DNA of 6,804 nucleotides from Rhodobacterales bacterium. Lineage in GTDB: Bacteria > Pseudomonadota > Alphaproteobacteria > Rhodobacterales > Rhodobacteraceae. Shown here in pieces: positions 1 to 4,654 of this stretch. Made by a program: the position numbers and the translations under genes. Numbering within the stretch: the stretch's first letter is position 1; each line of letters opens with the position of its first letter. The stretch is from the NCBI GenBank assembly GCA_013298485.1, contig JAAFHS010000137.1:1-6804 (forward strand), in the 5' to 3' direction. The notes under the pieces are model-generated. The model was not told where the DNA came from and did no database searches. It was given only the letters and a program-made list of their open reading frames with translations.

Positions 1-32
1 AGCTGATCTCGGTTGGCTGACCTTTTGTTCTG

Positions 33-67
33 CCTCTCCCCCCGGTGGGGAGCGGTGGGGGGGGGCC
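33..67. repeat. C-rich/G-rich stem-loop repeat, copy A
   Basis: CTCCCC (36-41) pairs perfectly with GGGGAG (47-52) across a five-base loop, and a G-rich tail containing nine consecutive G (57-65) follows. Copy B at 496-531 has the same layout in the same orientation: pyrimidine arm, short loop, G/A arm, then a G-rich tail. I infer a dispersed intergenic palindrome of the REP type. Similar stem-plus-G-tail sequences are common between alphaproteobacterial genes, but I cannot count copies outside this window. No coding signal is seen in bases 1-111. A TGA at 4-6 could be the end of an upstream gene, which cannot be judged. Confidence 0.5.
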
Positions 68-111
68 ACAATCACTAAGGAATCCCGGAAAATCTGCCTT
101 CGTTCACAAAT

Positions 112-126
112 GTTCTTAAAAAGTTC
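112..126 (+). promoter_or_regulatory. Predicted LexA (SOS) box, GTTC-N7-GTTC
   Basis: GTTC at 112-115 and GTTC at 123-126 are separated by seven A/T bases, an exact match to the direct-repeat LexA operator known for alphaproteobacteria such as Rhodobacter and Caulobacter. A third GTTC at 102-105 lies six bases upstream of the first. The site is 54 bases before the ATG of the small membrane-protein gene at 181 and is the only GTTC-N7-GTTC I found in the window. TTTACA at 127-132 directly abuts the box and could be a -35 element, though no convincing -10 follows. LexA bound here would be well placed to block transcription. The motif is seen directly; LexA control is inferred. Confidence 0.6.
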
Positions 127-180
127 TTTACAAGATGTTTCCGGTATGAGAACAAAGAGGCAACAGAAATGGAGGATGAC

Positions 181-303
181 ATGCTGAACGATATCAAGAC
201 GATCCTGATCCGCTCGCGCGCGACCCTGATTGAAGATGCCAGCGGCGTTGCCGTCCTGTTCACTTTTCTGCTGATCGGCCTGCACCTGTCCGGTGCCGCC
301 TGA
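181..303 (+). CDS. Small single-pass membrane protein, possibly SOS-induced
   Basis: This 40-residue reading frame is below usual ORF-calling limits. Residues 1-19 look like an amphipathic, mostly basic segment (K6, R11, R13, then E18 and D19), and about 22-38 form one hydrophobic helix (GVAVLFTFLLIGLHL). There is no signal-peptidase site, so a bitopic inner-membrane protein is likely. The start at 181 has GGAGG at 171-175. An in-frame ATG at 169 would add MEDD and has its own AAAGAGG at 154-160. The gene stands alone: a LexA-type box lies upstream and an intrinsic terminator downstream. I recall similar short proteins in other Rhodobacteraceae but know no function. Size, topology and predicted SOS control resemble Caulobacter SidA, a division inhibitor, though I see no sequence match to claim. 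The DxSG stretch faintly recalls Flp pilins, but the pilin glutamate is missing. Confidence 0.7.
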   Translation: MLNDIKTILIRSRATLIEDASGVAVLFTFLLIGLHLSGAA

Positions 304-329
304 CCCCATTGCCTGCGATCTGTTGAACC

Positions 330-388
330 AAGGGTGCGGCATCTGTCCCCAAGTTGATGCCCCACGGGTTGCCCGACCCGGCACCTTT
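330..388 (+). ncRNA. Possible three-way-junction RNA element
   Basis: Three helices close around one junction. P1 pairs 330-337 with 381-388 (8 bp, one G-U). P2 pairs GGCATC 338-343 with GATGCC 356-361 (12-base loop). P3 pairs CGGGT 365-369 with ACCCG 376-380 (6-base loop). P1 joins P2 and P3 with no unpaired base, and only three bases link P2 to P3. The element lies between the stop of the 40-aa gene and its terminator, so it would be in the 3' UTR or a terminator-ended small RNA. It matches no riboswitch or RNA family I recognise. The pairing is read directly from the bases; GC-rich DNA forms such stems by chance fairly often, so function is unproven. Confidence 0.35.
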
Positions 389-403
389 CCAGATACGCCA
401 CTG

Positions 404-440
404 ACCGCCGCCATCCCCCCGGATGCGCGGCGGTTTTTTT
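404..440 (+). terminator. Rho-independent terminator of the small-protein transcript
   Basis: ACCGCCG (404-410) pairs with CGGCGGT (428-434), and CATCC (412-416) pairs with GGATG (421-425) around a CCCC loop, with one C-G pair and a bulge between the two blocks. Seven T (434-440) follow immediately. This is the strongest intrinsic terminator in the window. It is oriented to end transcription coming from the small gene at 181-303. Confidence 0.85.
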
Positions 441-495
441 GCAGCCACGCGGCCATGATTGTATGATGATGTGCGCCATTGCCCGCAGGCACCTT

Positions 496-531
496 CCTCC
501 GCCCTTTATGGGGGAGGGCTGGGGTGGGGGG
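496..531. repeat. C-rich/G-rich stem-loop repeat, copy B, with G-quadruplex potential
   Basis: CCTCC (496-500) and CCC (502-504) pair with GGGGGAGG (510-517) around the loop TTTAT, with one bulged G. The tail continues G-rich to 531. The four G tracts at 510-514, 516-518, 521-524 and 526-531 are separated by one or two bases, a canonical G-quadruplex pattern. The element sits between the terminator at 404-440 and the end of the convergent scaffold gene at 549. It has the same layout and orientation as copy A. Bases 441-495 show no gene. Confidence 0.5.
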
Positions 532-548
532 CAACACGACAACAGCGA

Positions 549-989
549 TCAGGCGCTCTCGGCACTCACTACCGCGTCGACCGCCGCTTCCAGTGCCAGC
601 ATGATGCTCGCATGCCGGTTCTTGTAATCGCGCGCGGGCAGCAGCACGTCAAAGCCGTCAAAAGGGGCGCCCGGGACCGGCCCCCCCTCTTTCAGCATCG
701 CGCGCAATCCGTCGCGCGCTGCCTCCAGCTCCGCCCGGTTCCGCCCGATCACCGCCCCGCCCAGCACCGCCGCCGCCGCCTGGCCAAGCGCGCAGGCCTT
801 CACATCCTGTGCAAATCCGATCACGCGGCCATGGTCCATCGCCACATCCACCGTCACCGTCGATCCGCATAAGGGGGATCGCCGTTTCGCCGTCCCGTCC
901 GCTTGCGCCAGCCGCCCGACATGCGGAATATCCGCCGCCAGCGCCAGAATGCGCCCCGAATAAAGCTGGATCAGATCGGTATCGGCCAT
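549..989 (-). CDS. IscU/NifU-like iron-sulfur cluster scaffold protein, non-canonical
   Basis: This 146-aa cytoplasmic protein has the IscU/SufU-type fold signature. SPLCGS (38-43) carries the first cysteine, KACALGQAAAAVLG (64-77) the second (C66), and YKNRHAS (122-128) the third ligand region. Canonical IscU has CGD, a middle Cys and an HC pair. Here the Asp is Ser43 and the last Cys is Ala127, while the adjacent His (H126) is kept. The start was chosen because the + strand CAT at 987-989 is preceded, in the gene's direction, by GGGGA; the frame runs further upstream without a supported start. Fe-S scaffold or carrier work is the family role. With two cysteines plus a histidine it may bind or transfer clusters differently, or serve another sulfur or metal function. 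It diverges from hisI with only 60 bases between them. I recall the same variant in other Rhodobacteraceae, so it is probably a stable subfamily, not decay. Confidence 0.82.
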   Translation of the reverse strand: MADTDLIQLYSGRILALAADIPHVGRLAQADGTAKRRSPLCGSTVTVDVAMDHGRVIGFAQDVKACALGQAAAAVLGGAVIGRNRAELEAARDGLRAMLKEGGPVPGAPFDGFDVLLPARDYKNRHASIMLALEAAVDAVVSAESA

Positions 990-1038
990 GACATTCCCCG
1001 CGTTCACGCATAGATAGTCCGCGCAACGCGCCTTGCAA
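988..1038. promoter_or_regulatory. Divergent promoter region, scaffold gene and hisI
   Basis: All regulatory sequence for both genes must lie in about 60 bases. For hisI, ATGACA (988-993, overlapping the scaffold start codon) followed after 17 bases by TAGATA (1011-1016) is a passable sigma-70 pair. For the scaffold gene, TTGCAA (1033-1038) read on the minus strand is followed after 16 bases by TATCTA, which is the same 1011-1016 block. If right, the two promoters share a -10 region and would compete. The matches are partial. Confidence 0.28.
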
Positions 1039-1049
1039 AGGACCATGCC

Positions 1050-1406
1050 ATGGCTTTTGATCCCGCCACACTGACCTTTGATGCCAATGGCCTGATCCCG
1101 GTGATCGCGCAGGATCATGCCAGCGGCGATGTCCTGATGTTCGCCTGGATGAATGCCGCCGCCGTGGCCAGAACGCTCGCGACGGGGCAGGTCACCTACT
1201 GGTCCCGCTCGCGTGCCGCGTTCTGGATCAAGGGTGAGACATCGGGGCACACCCAGGCCCTGGTCGAGATGCGCATCGATTGTGACCGCGACTGCCTTTT
1301 GGTGCGGGTCAACCAGACCGGTCCCGCGTGTCATACCAACCGCCTGTCGTGCTTTTACACGGCCATCCGCGACGGGGCCGAGGTGGTTCTGACGGATCCG
1401 CTATAG
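1050..1406 (+). CDS. hisI: Phosphoribosyl-AMP cyclohydrolase
   Basis: HisI hydrolyses the adenine ring of phosphoribosyl-AMP to give ProFAR, the third step of histidine biosynthesis, in the cytoplasm. The 118-aa protein is the stand-alone cyclohydrolase without a fused HisE domain. Family signatures are all present: VLMFAWMN (28-35), YWSRSR (50-55), KGETSGHTQ (61-69), the metal-binding DCDRD (77-81), and the cysteine pair in ACHT (C94) and SCFY (C101), which with C78 match the family's conserved zinc site. The ATG at 1050 follows AAAGGA (1037-1042) by seven bases; an ATG at 1046 is out of frame. It diverges from the scaffold gene and converges on the nucleoside hydrolase, overlapping its stop by six bases. 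No other his gene is in the window. Confidence 0.96.
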   Translation: MAFDPATLTFDANGLIPVIAQDHASGDVLMFAWMNAAAVARTLATGQVTYWSRSRAAFWIKGETSGHTQALVEMRIDCDRDCLLVRVNQTGPACHTNRLSCFYTAIRDGAEVVLTDPL

Positions 1407-2339
1407 CCGCGCGATCCGTTCCGTCAGCAGCGCAAAGAACCCGTCTGCATTAATGCCGCCCATGAACATCGCATTTTTCGGGCGGGATGTGACGCCCCAC
1501 CAATCGGCAACCGTCATGCCCAGTGTCAGTTCCGATTGCGTCTCGATCTCCAAATTCACCAGCCGCCCGGTGAACAGATCAGGCGCAATCAGATAGGCAA
1601 TCACACACGGGTCATGCAAAGGCGCGCCCGCGCTGCCGTATTTCGCCACATCGAAGCGTTCAAAGAAATCCGTCCAGGCCGCCACCATGCGCCCCACTTC
1701 CGTGCCCATCGCGCGGAACACATCGACCCGCGCCTTCGATGTCAGCGCCTTATGCGTCACATCCAGCGGCATCACAACAATCGGGGCACCAGATTTGAAC
1801 ACGATATCAGCGGCTTCCGGATCGACATAGATGTTGAACTCAGCCGCGGGTGTGATATTGCCGACCTCGAAATAGGCCCCCCCCATCAGAACGATTTCCT
1901 GCACGCGCCCCACGATATCGGGGGCCTTCTGAAAGGCCACCGCGATATTCGTCAGCGGCCCCAGCGGGCAGAGTGTGACAGTGCCCGCTGGCTCCCGCCG
2001 CAGCGTCTCGACAATGAAATCAACGCCATGCATGTCCTGCAGCGGCATGGTCGGGTCTGCCATCACCGGCCCATCCAGCCCCGTCTTGCCATGGACATGC
2101 TCCGCCGTCACCAGCTTGCGCCGGATCGGGGCATCGCATCCGGCAAAGACCGGCACATGAACATGGCCTGCCAACTCACAGACAATACGTGCATTTTTCT
2201 GGGTGAGGTGCAGTGGCACATTACCGGCGACAGCCGTGATCCCCAGCACCTCCACCGCGTCCGGGCTGGCCAACGCCAGCAGAATGGCCACCGCGTCGTC
2301 CTGTCCGGGGTCGGTATCAATGATGATCTTGCGCGGCAT
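1401..2339 (-). CDS. Inosine-uridine-preferring type nucleoside hydrolase
   Basis: The enzyme cleaves the N-glycosidic bond of ribonucleosides to ribose and free base, a salvage or catabolic step. The 312 residues are the usual length, and no signal peptide is seen, so it is cytoplasmic. The calcium and ribose site motif DTDPGQDD (8-15) is intact, with N40, HGKTGLDG (83-90), CPLGPLTN (124-131), LMGGA (151-155), EFNIYVDPEAA (167-177) and the C-terminal LHDPC (241-245) that supplies a family catalytic His and Asp. The start is fixed by AGGAGA (2345-2350) five bases upstream; the open frame continues further upstream only as non-coding read-through. The base preference cannot be read from sequence. 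It diverges from the beta-propeller gene and shares the palindrome CTATAG with the end of hisI. Confidence 0.93.
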   Translation of the reverse strand: MPRKIIIDTDPGQDDAVAILLALASPDAVEVLGITAVAGNVPLHLTQKNARIVCELAGHVHVPVFAGCDAPIRRKLVTAEHVHGKTGLDGPVMADPTMPLQDMHGVDFIVETLRREPAGTVTLCPLGPLTNIAVAFQKAPDIVGRVQEIVLMGGAYFEVGNITPAAEFNIYVDPEAADIVFKSGAPIVVMPLDVTHKALTSKARVDVFRAMGTEVGRMVAAWTDFFERFDVAKYGSAGAPLHDPCVIAYLIAPDLFTGRLVNLEIETQSELTLGMTVADWWGVTSRPKNAMFMGGINADGFFALLTERIARL

Positions 2340-2359
2340 GGCATTCTCCTGTTGCCCGC

Positions 2360-2388
2360 AGAAAACGCTGGCCCTGCCGATTTGTCCA
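2360..2388 (-). promoter_or_regulatory. Putative promoter of the nucleoside hydrolase gene
   Basis: Read on the minus strand, TGGACA (2383-2388) is followed after 17 bases by TTTTCT (2360-2365). The -35 differs from TTGACA at one base but the -10 is poor. The predicted start of transcription would lie a few bases before the AGGAGA ribosome-binding site. Confidence 0.25.
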
Positions 2389-2410
2389 GAGTGCGCAGGC
2401 ACCCTTTTGG

Positions 2411-2419
2411 TGTTATGAT
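2411..2419 (+). promoter_or_regulatory. Putative extended -10 element of the beta-propeller gene
   Basis: TGTTATGAT fits an extended -10 (TGn plus TATAAT with one mismatch). No good -35 is present at the expected distance, which extended -10 promoters can tolerate. Transcription would begin near 2426, giving a leader of about 22 bases that contains the GGAGG ribosome-binding site at 2435-2439. Confidence 0.33.
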
Positions 2420-2447
2420 CCATGGGGTCAAAGCGGAGGGGTGGATC

Positions 2448-3524
2448 ATGCCCGACACCGTCAGTCTTCTGGTCGGCACGACCAAGGGTCTGTTCATTCT
2501 GCGCGGCAATGCGGATGGCACATCCTTCAATCTGACAGGCCCGCATTGCGAAGGCTGGCCCATCAACCACGCCATCGCTGATGCGGCGAGCGGCACGATC
2601 TGGGCCGCAGGTGGCGGCGAATGGTTCGGTGCCGGTGTGTGGCGCTGCGACAATGGCGCCTGGCGGCTGTCCAGGGGCGGCTTTGACGATGTCAAACAGA
2701 TCTGGTCGCTGGCGCAGGACGGCGCGCGCCTCTTGGCCGGAACCAAGCCTGCAGCCTTGTATGAAAGCCATGATGGCGGCGAAAGCTGGTCGAAAATCCA
2801 GTCGCTGACCGATCAGCCGGGGGCCGATGACTGGTCGCCCGGTGCCGCGGGCCTTGTGCTGCACACCATCCTGCCCGGCGCGGATGGCAAGTTGTGGGTC
2901 GGCATTTCGTCCGCCGGGGCTTTTGTCAGCCCCGATGGCGGGGGCAGCTGGCAGCATCTGAACCGCCGTTCCAACCGCACCGGCCCTGCGGGTGCCCTGC
3001 TGCGCGACTGGGGGGATGGCCAGGAATTCCGCGCGCAGGATGAGATTTTCTCCTGCGTGCACAACATGGCCTTCGGGGCGGCACCGGGGCTGATCTACAT
3101 GCAGAATCACCAGGGCGTCTACCGCAGCCGCGATGGTGGCGCGCTGTGGGAGGAAATCACTGATGGCCTGCCCTCGACCTTCGGTTTTCCCGTGGCTGCC
3201 CATCCGCGCGATCCGGACATGCTGTGGGTGTTTCCCCTGAATGGCGACAGTCAGGGACGCTATCCCCCGGATGCAAAGGCTGCCGTCTGGCGGTCGCGCG
3301 ACGCGGGCGAAAGCTGGCATCCCTTGTCTCAAGGTCTGCCCGCAAACGATTGTTTCTTCACGGTTCTCCGGCAGGCGATGGCCAATGACCGTGCTGATCC
3401 GGCGGGCGTCTATTTCGGCACCAACACCGGGTCCGTCTTTGCCAGCCGGGATGAGGGCGATCATTGGACCGAGGTTGCGCGCCACCTGCCCACCATCCTG
3501 TCGGTCGAGGTGATGCTGACATGA
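2448..3524 (+). CDS. BNR/Asp-box repeat beta-propeller protein
   Basis: The 358-aa protein carries five Asp-boxes (S-x-D-x-G-x-x-W): SHDGGESW 107-114, SPDGGGSW 161-168, SRDGGALW 227-234, SRDAGESW 283-290 and SRDEGDHW 333-340. They are 50-66 residues apart, as expected for successive propeller blades. The N-terminal VSLLVGTTKGLFILR probably forms part of another blade. Such proteins are often named exo-alpha-sialidase or glycosyl hydrolase, but the sialidase FRIP-type arginine motif is not apparent and there is no signal peptide, so enzymatic activity is doubtful and a cytoplasmic location is likely. The ATG at 2448 has GGAGG at 2435-2439. The gene is single: it diverges from the nucleoside hydrolase and is followed three bases after its stop by an inverted repeat. 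Substrate or partner is unknown. Confidence 0.85.
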   Translation: MPDTVSLLVGTTKGLFILRGNADGTSFNLTGPHCEGWPINHAIADAASGTIWAAGGGEWFGAGVWRCDNGAWRLSRGGFDDVKQIWSLAQDGARLLAGTKPAALYESHDGGESWSKIQSLTDQPGADDWSPGAAGLVLHTILPGADGKLWVGISSAGAFVSPDGGGSWQHLNRRSNRTGPAGALLRDWGDGQEFRAQDEIFSCVHNMAFGAAPGLIYMQNHQGVYRSRDGGALWEEITDGLPSTFGFPVAAHPRDPDMLWVFPLNGDSQGRYPPDAKAAVWRSRDAGESWHPLSQGLPANDCFFTVLRQAMANDRADPAGVYFGTNTGSVFASRDEGDHWTEVARHLPTILSVEVMLT

Positions 3525-3526
3525 CA

Positions 3527-3553
3527 AAGGCCCCGGCGGTCATCCGGGGCCTT
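3527..3553. terminator. Likely bidirectional terminator hairpin
   Basis: AAGGCCCCGG (3527-3536) and CCGGGGCCTT (3544-3553) form a perfect 10-bp inverted repeat around a seven-base loop. It lies in the 49-base gap between the convergent ends of the propeller gene (stop 3524) and the iron-binding protein gene (stop 3574). On the minus strand the stem runs into TTTGTC; on the plus strand only the two stem T bases follow. The T tracts are weak, so efficiency is uncertain, but position and symmetry suit termination from both sides. Confidence 0.65.
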
Positions 3554-3573
3554 CCATCATCCGAACCAATGGC

Positions 3574-4578
3574 TTAGCCGTCGAAGTTCACCTCTTCCAT
3601 GATCCGCAGTGCTGCGGCCCGGTGCGACGCGATCTCGGTCAGGCCGATGCTGTCGGGCGTGAACTCCCCCCAGCCGGCCACCAGTGCCGACCGCGCAACA
3701 CCCGGTTTCACCGGATATTCGTTGTTGGTCTCTGCATAGACCTGCTGGGCCGCATCGCCCGACAGCCATTCCATGAATTTCAGCGCGGCATCATGGTTCG
3801 GTGCCGATTTCGTCATGGCGATGCCTGAGATATTTAGATGCACCCCGTCGCCTTCGAATACCGGAAAGTCGATCCGCACCGCCTCTGCCGCCGCTTTCTG
3901 CTCCGGATCGGCGAGCATCTGGCCGATGTAATAGGTGTTTCCGATGGCGATATCGCATTCGCCCGCCGCAATCGCCTGCACCTGATCGCGGTCGCCGCCA
4001 TCGGGTTTGCGCGCAAGATTGGCCTTCAGCCCCTCCACCCAGGTTTTGGCTGCCTCTTCGCCATGATGCGCGATCACCGCCGACAGAAGCGCGATGTTAT
4101 AGTCATTCAGGCCCGACCGCGTGCAGATTCGCCCCGCCCATTTCGGATCTGCAAGGTCCTCGTAAGTGGTGATTTCACCTGGTTGCACGCGGTCGATCGA
4201 GGCATAGACGATGCGCGCGCGCGTGGTCAGGCCGAACCATTGGTCGCCCGGATCGCGCAGTGTTTCCGGGATGTTGGCCTCCAGCACATCTGACTGCACG
4301 GGCTGCGTCACCCCGGCTTCCACCACCTGCATCAGCCGCGCGATATCCACCGTCAGCACCAGATCGGCGGGTGAGCGGTCGCCTTCGGCCACCAGCCGTT
4401 CGGCCATGCCCTTGTCGACAAAGGCCACGTTCACCGTGATGCCCGTCTCGGCGGTAAAAGCGTCGATCAGCGGCTGGATCAGTTCGGGCTGACGGTGCGA
4501 GTAGATGTTGATCTCATCCGCGAAGGCGGGCAGGGCGGTTGTGCCCAGGGCAAGGGCCAGAAGGGTTGTGCGCAGCAT
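3574..4578 (-). CDS. Periplasmic ferric-iron ABC transporter substrate-binding protein (FutA/FbpA type)
   Basis: This protein should capture Fe(III) in the periplasm and deliver it to an FbpB/FbpC-type permease and ATPase. Residues 1-20 are a Sec signal peptide with a hydrophobic core and an AFA cleavage site before DEINIYSHR. The mature N-terminus YSHRQPELIQPLIDAF (26-41) is typical of the family. Candidate iron ligands are Y26 or H28, Y160, and the adjacent pair Y216-Y217 in GNTYYIG; NNEYPV (285-290) is another family signature. The 334-aa length is normal. GAGG (complement of 4585-4588) lies six bases before the ATG. No permease or ATPase gene lies next to it in the window: downstream is a convergent gene and upstream is mazG. 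It therefore appears to be transcribed alone from the promoter at 4608-4636, with permease subunits encoded elsewhere. Confidence 0.92.
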   Translation of the reverse strand: MLRTTLLALALGTTALPAFADEINIYSHRQPELIQPLIDAFTAETGITVNVAFVDKGMAERLVAEGDRSPADLVLTVDIARLMQVVEAGVTQPVQSDVLEANIPETLRDPGDQWFGLTTRARIVYASIDRVQPGEITTYEDLADPKWAGRICTRSGLNDYNIALLSAVIAHHGEEAAKTWVEGLKANLARKPDGGDRDQVQAIAAGECDIAIGNTYYIGQMLADPEQKAAAEAVRIDFPVFEGDGVHLNISGIAMTKSAPNHDAALKFMEWLSGDAAQQVYAETNNEYPVKPGVARSALVAGWGEFTPDSIGLTEIASHRAAALRIMEEVNFDG

Positions 4579-4607
4579 TGTTGACCTCTTTTGTCGGAAT
4601 ATGCGCC

Positions 4608-4636
4608 CATAAAGCGCGACTCGGGGCGTCGGTCAA
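4608..4636 (-). promoter_or_regulatory. Putative sigma-70 promoter of the iron-binding protein gene
   Basis: On the minus strand TTGACC (4631-4636) is followed after exactly 17 bases by TTTATG (4608-4613). Transcription would start roughly 20-25 bases before the ATG at 4578, leaving room for the GAGG ribosome-binding site. The -35 matches five of six consensus bases; the -10 is moderate. The inverted repeats at 4632-4654 overlap or adjoin the -35. Confidence 0.45.
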
Positions 4637-4654
4637 TAGCTGACTGAATTAGTC
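4632..4654 (-). promoter_or_regulatory. Candidate operator: two overlapping inverted repeats before an iron-uptake gene
   Basis: GTCA-N5-TGAC occupies 4632-4644 and GACT-N5-AGTC occupies 4642-4654, so the two dyads share GAC. The first covers the -35 of the iron-binding protein promoter and the second runs over the mazG stop codon. Iron genes of Rhodobacterales are known to carry palindromic iron-responsive boxes, and the second dyad resembles my memory of the GACT/AGTC-type 'Iron-Rhodo-box'; I cannot verify that consensus here. No Irr-type ICE box or classical Fur box is evident. Confidence 0.35.

Noticed and set aside
181..303. Flp-type pilin or TadE-like interpretation of the 40-aa protein
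   Set aside because: The DASG-hydrophobic pattern is only superficially similar: the conserved glutamate (and EY pair) after the glycine is absent, and no prepilin processing site or tad genes are nearby.
330..388. tRNA, SRP RNA or a known riboswitch
   Set aside because: There is no T-loop, no SRP core motif, and no TPP, SAM, cobalamin or purine aptamer consensus on either strand.
260..448. 62-codon open frame on the minus strand with a Met-Ala-Ala-Lys-Lys start
   Set aside because: It crosses the intrinsic terminator and the structured RNA region, has no domain I recognise, and its coding pattern is explained by GC-rich DNA. Weak possibility only.
75..542. 155-codon open frame on the minus strand
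   Set aside because: It runs antisense through the small gene, the terminator and both G-rich repeats, begins in repeat sequence, and has low-complexity Pro/Gly/Arg composition typical of a shadow frame.
990..1334. N-terminal extension of the scaffold protein into hisI antisense
   Set aside because: The frame is open only because it is antisense to hisI; the start at 989 has a ribosome-binding site and matches the family N-terminus.
1536..2447. Upstream extension of the propeller frame
   Set aside because: It is antisense to the nucleoside hydrolase, with His/Arg-rich composition and no recognisable domain.
2448..3524. Naming the propeller protein a sialidase
   Set aside because: Asp-boxes occur in many unrelated propellers; no FRIP arginine motif or secretion signal was seen.
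2340..3527. Upstream extension of the nucleoside hydrolase frame, about 395 codons
   Set aside because: It is antisense to the propeller gene; DTDPGQDD begins seven residues after the chosen Met, as in known nucleoside hydrolases.
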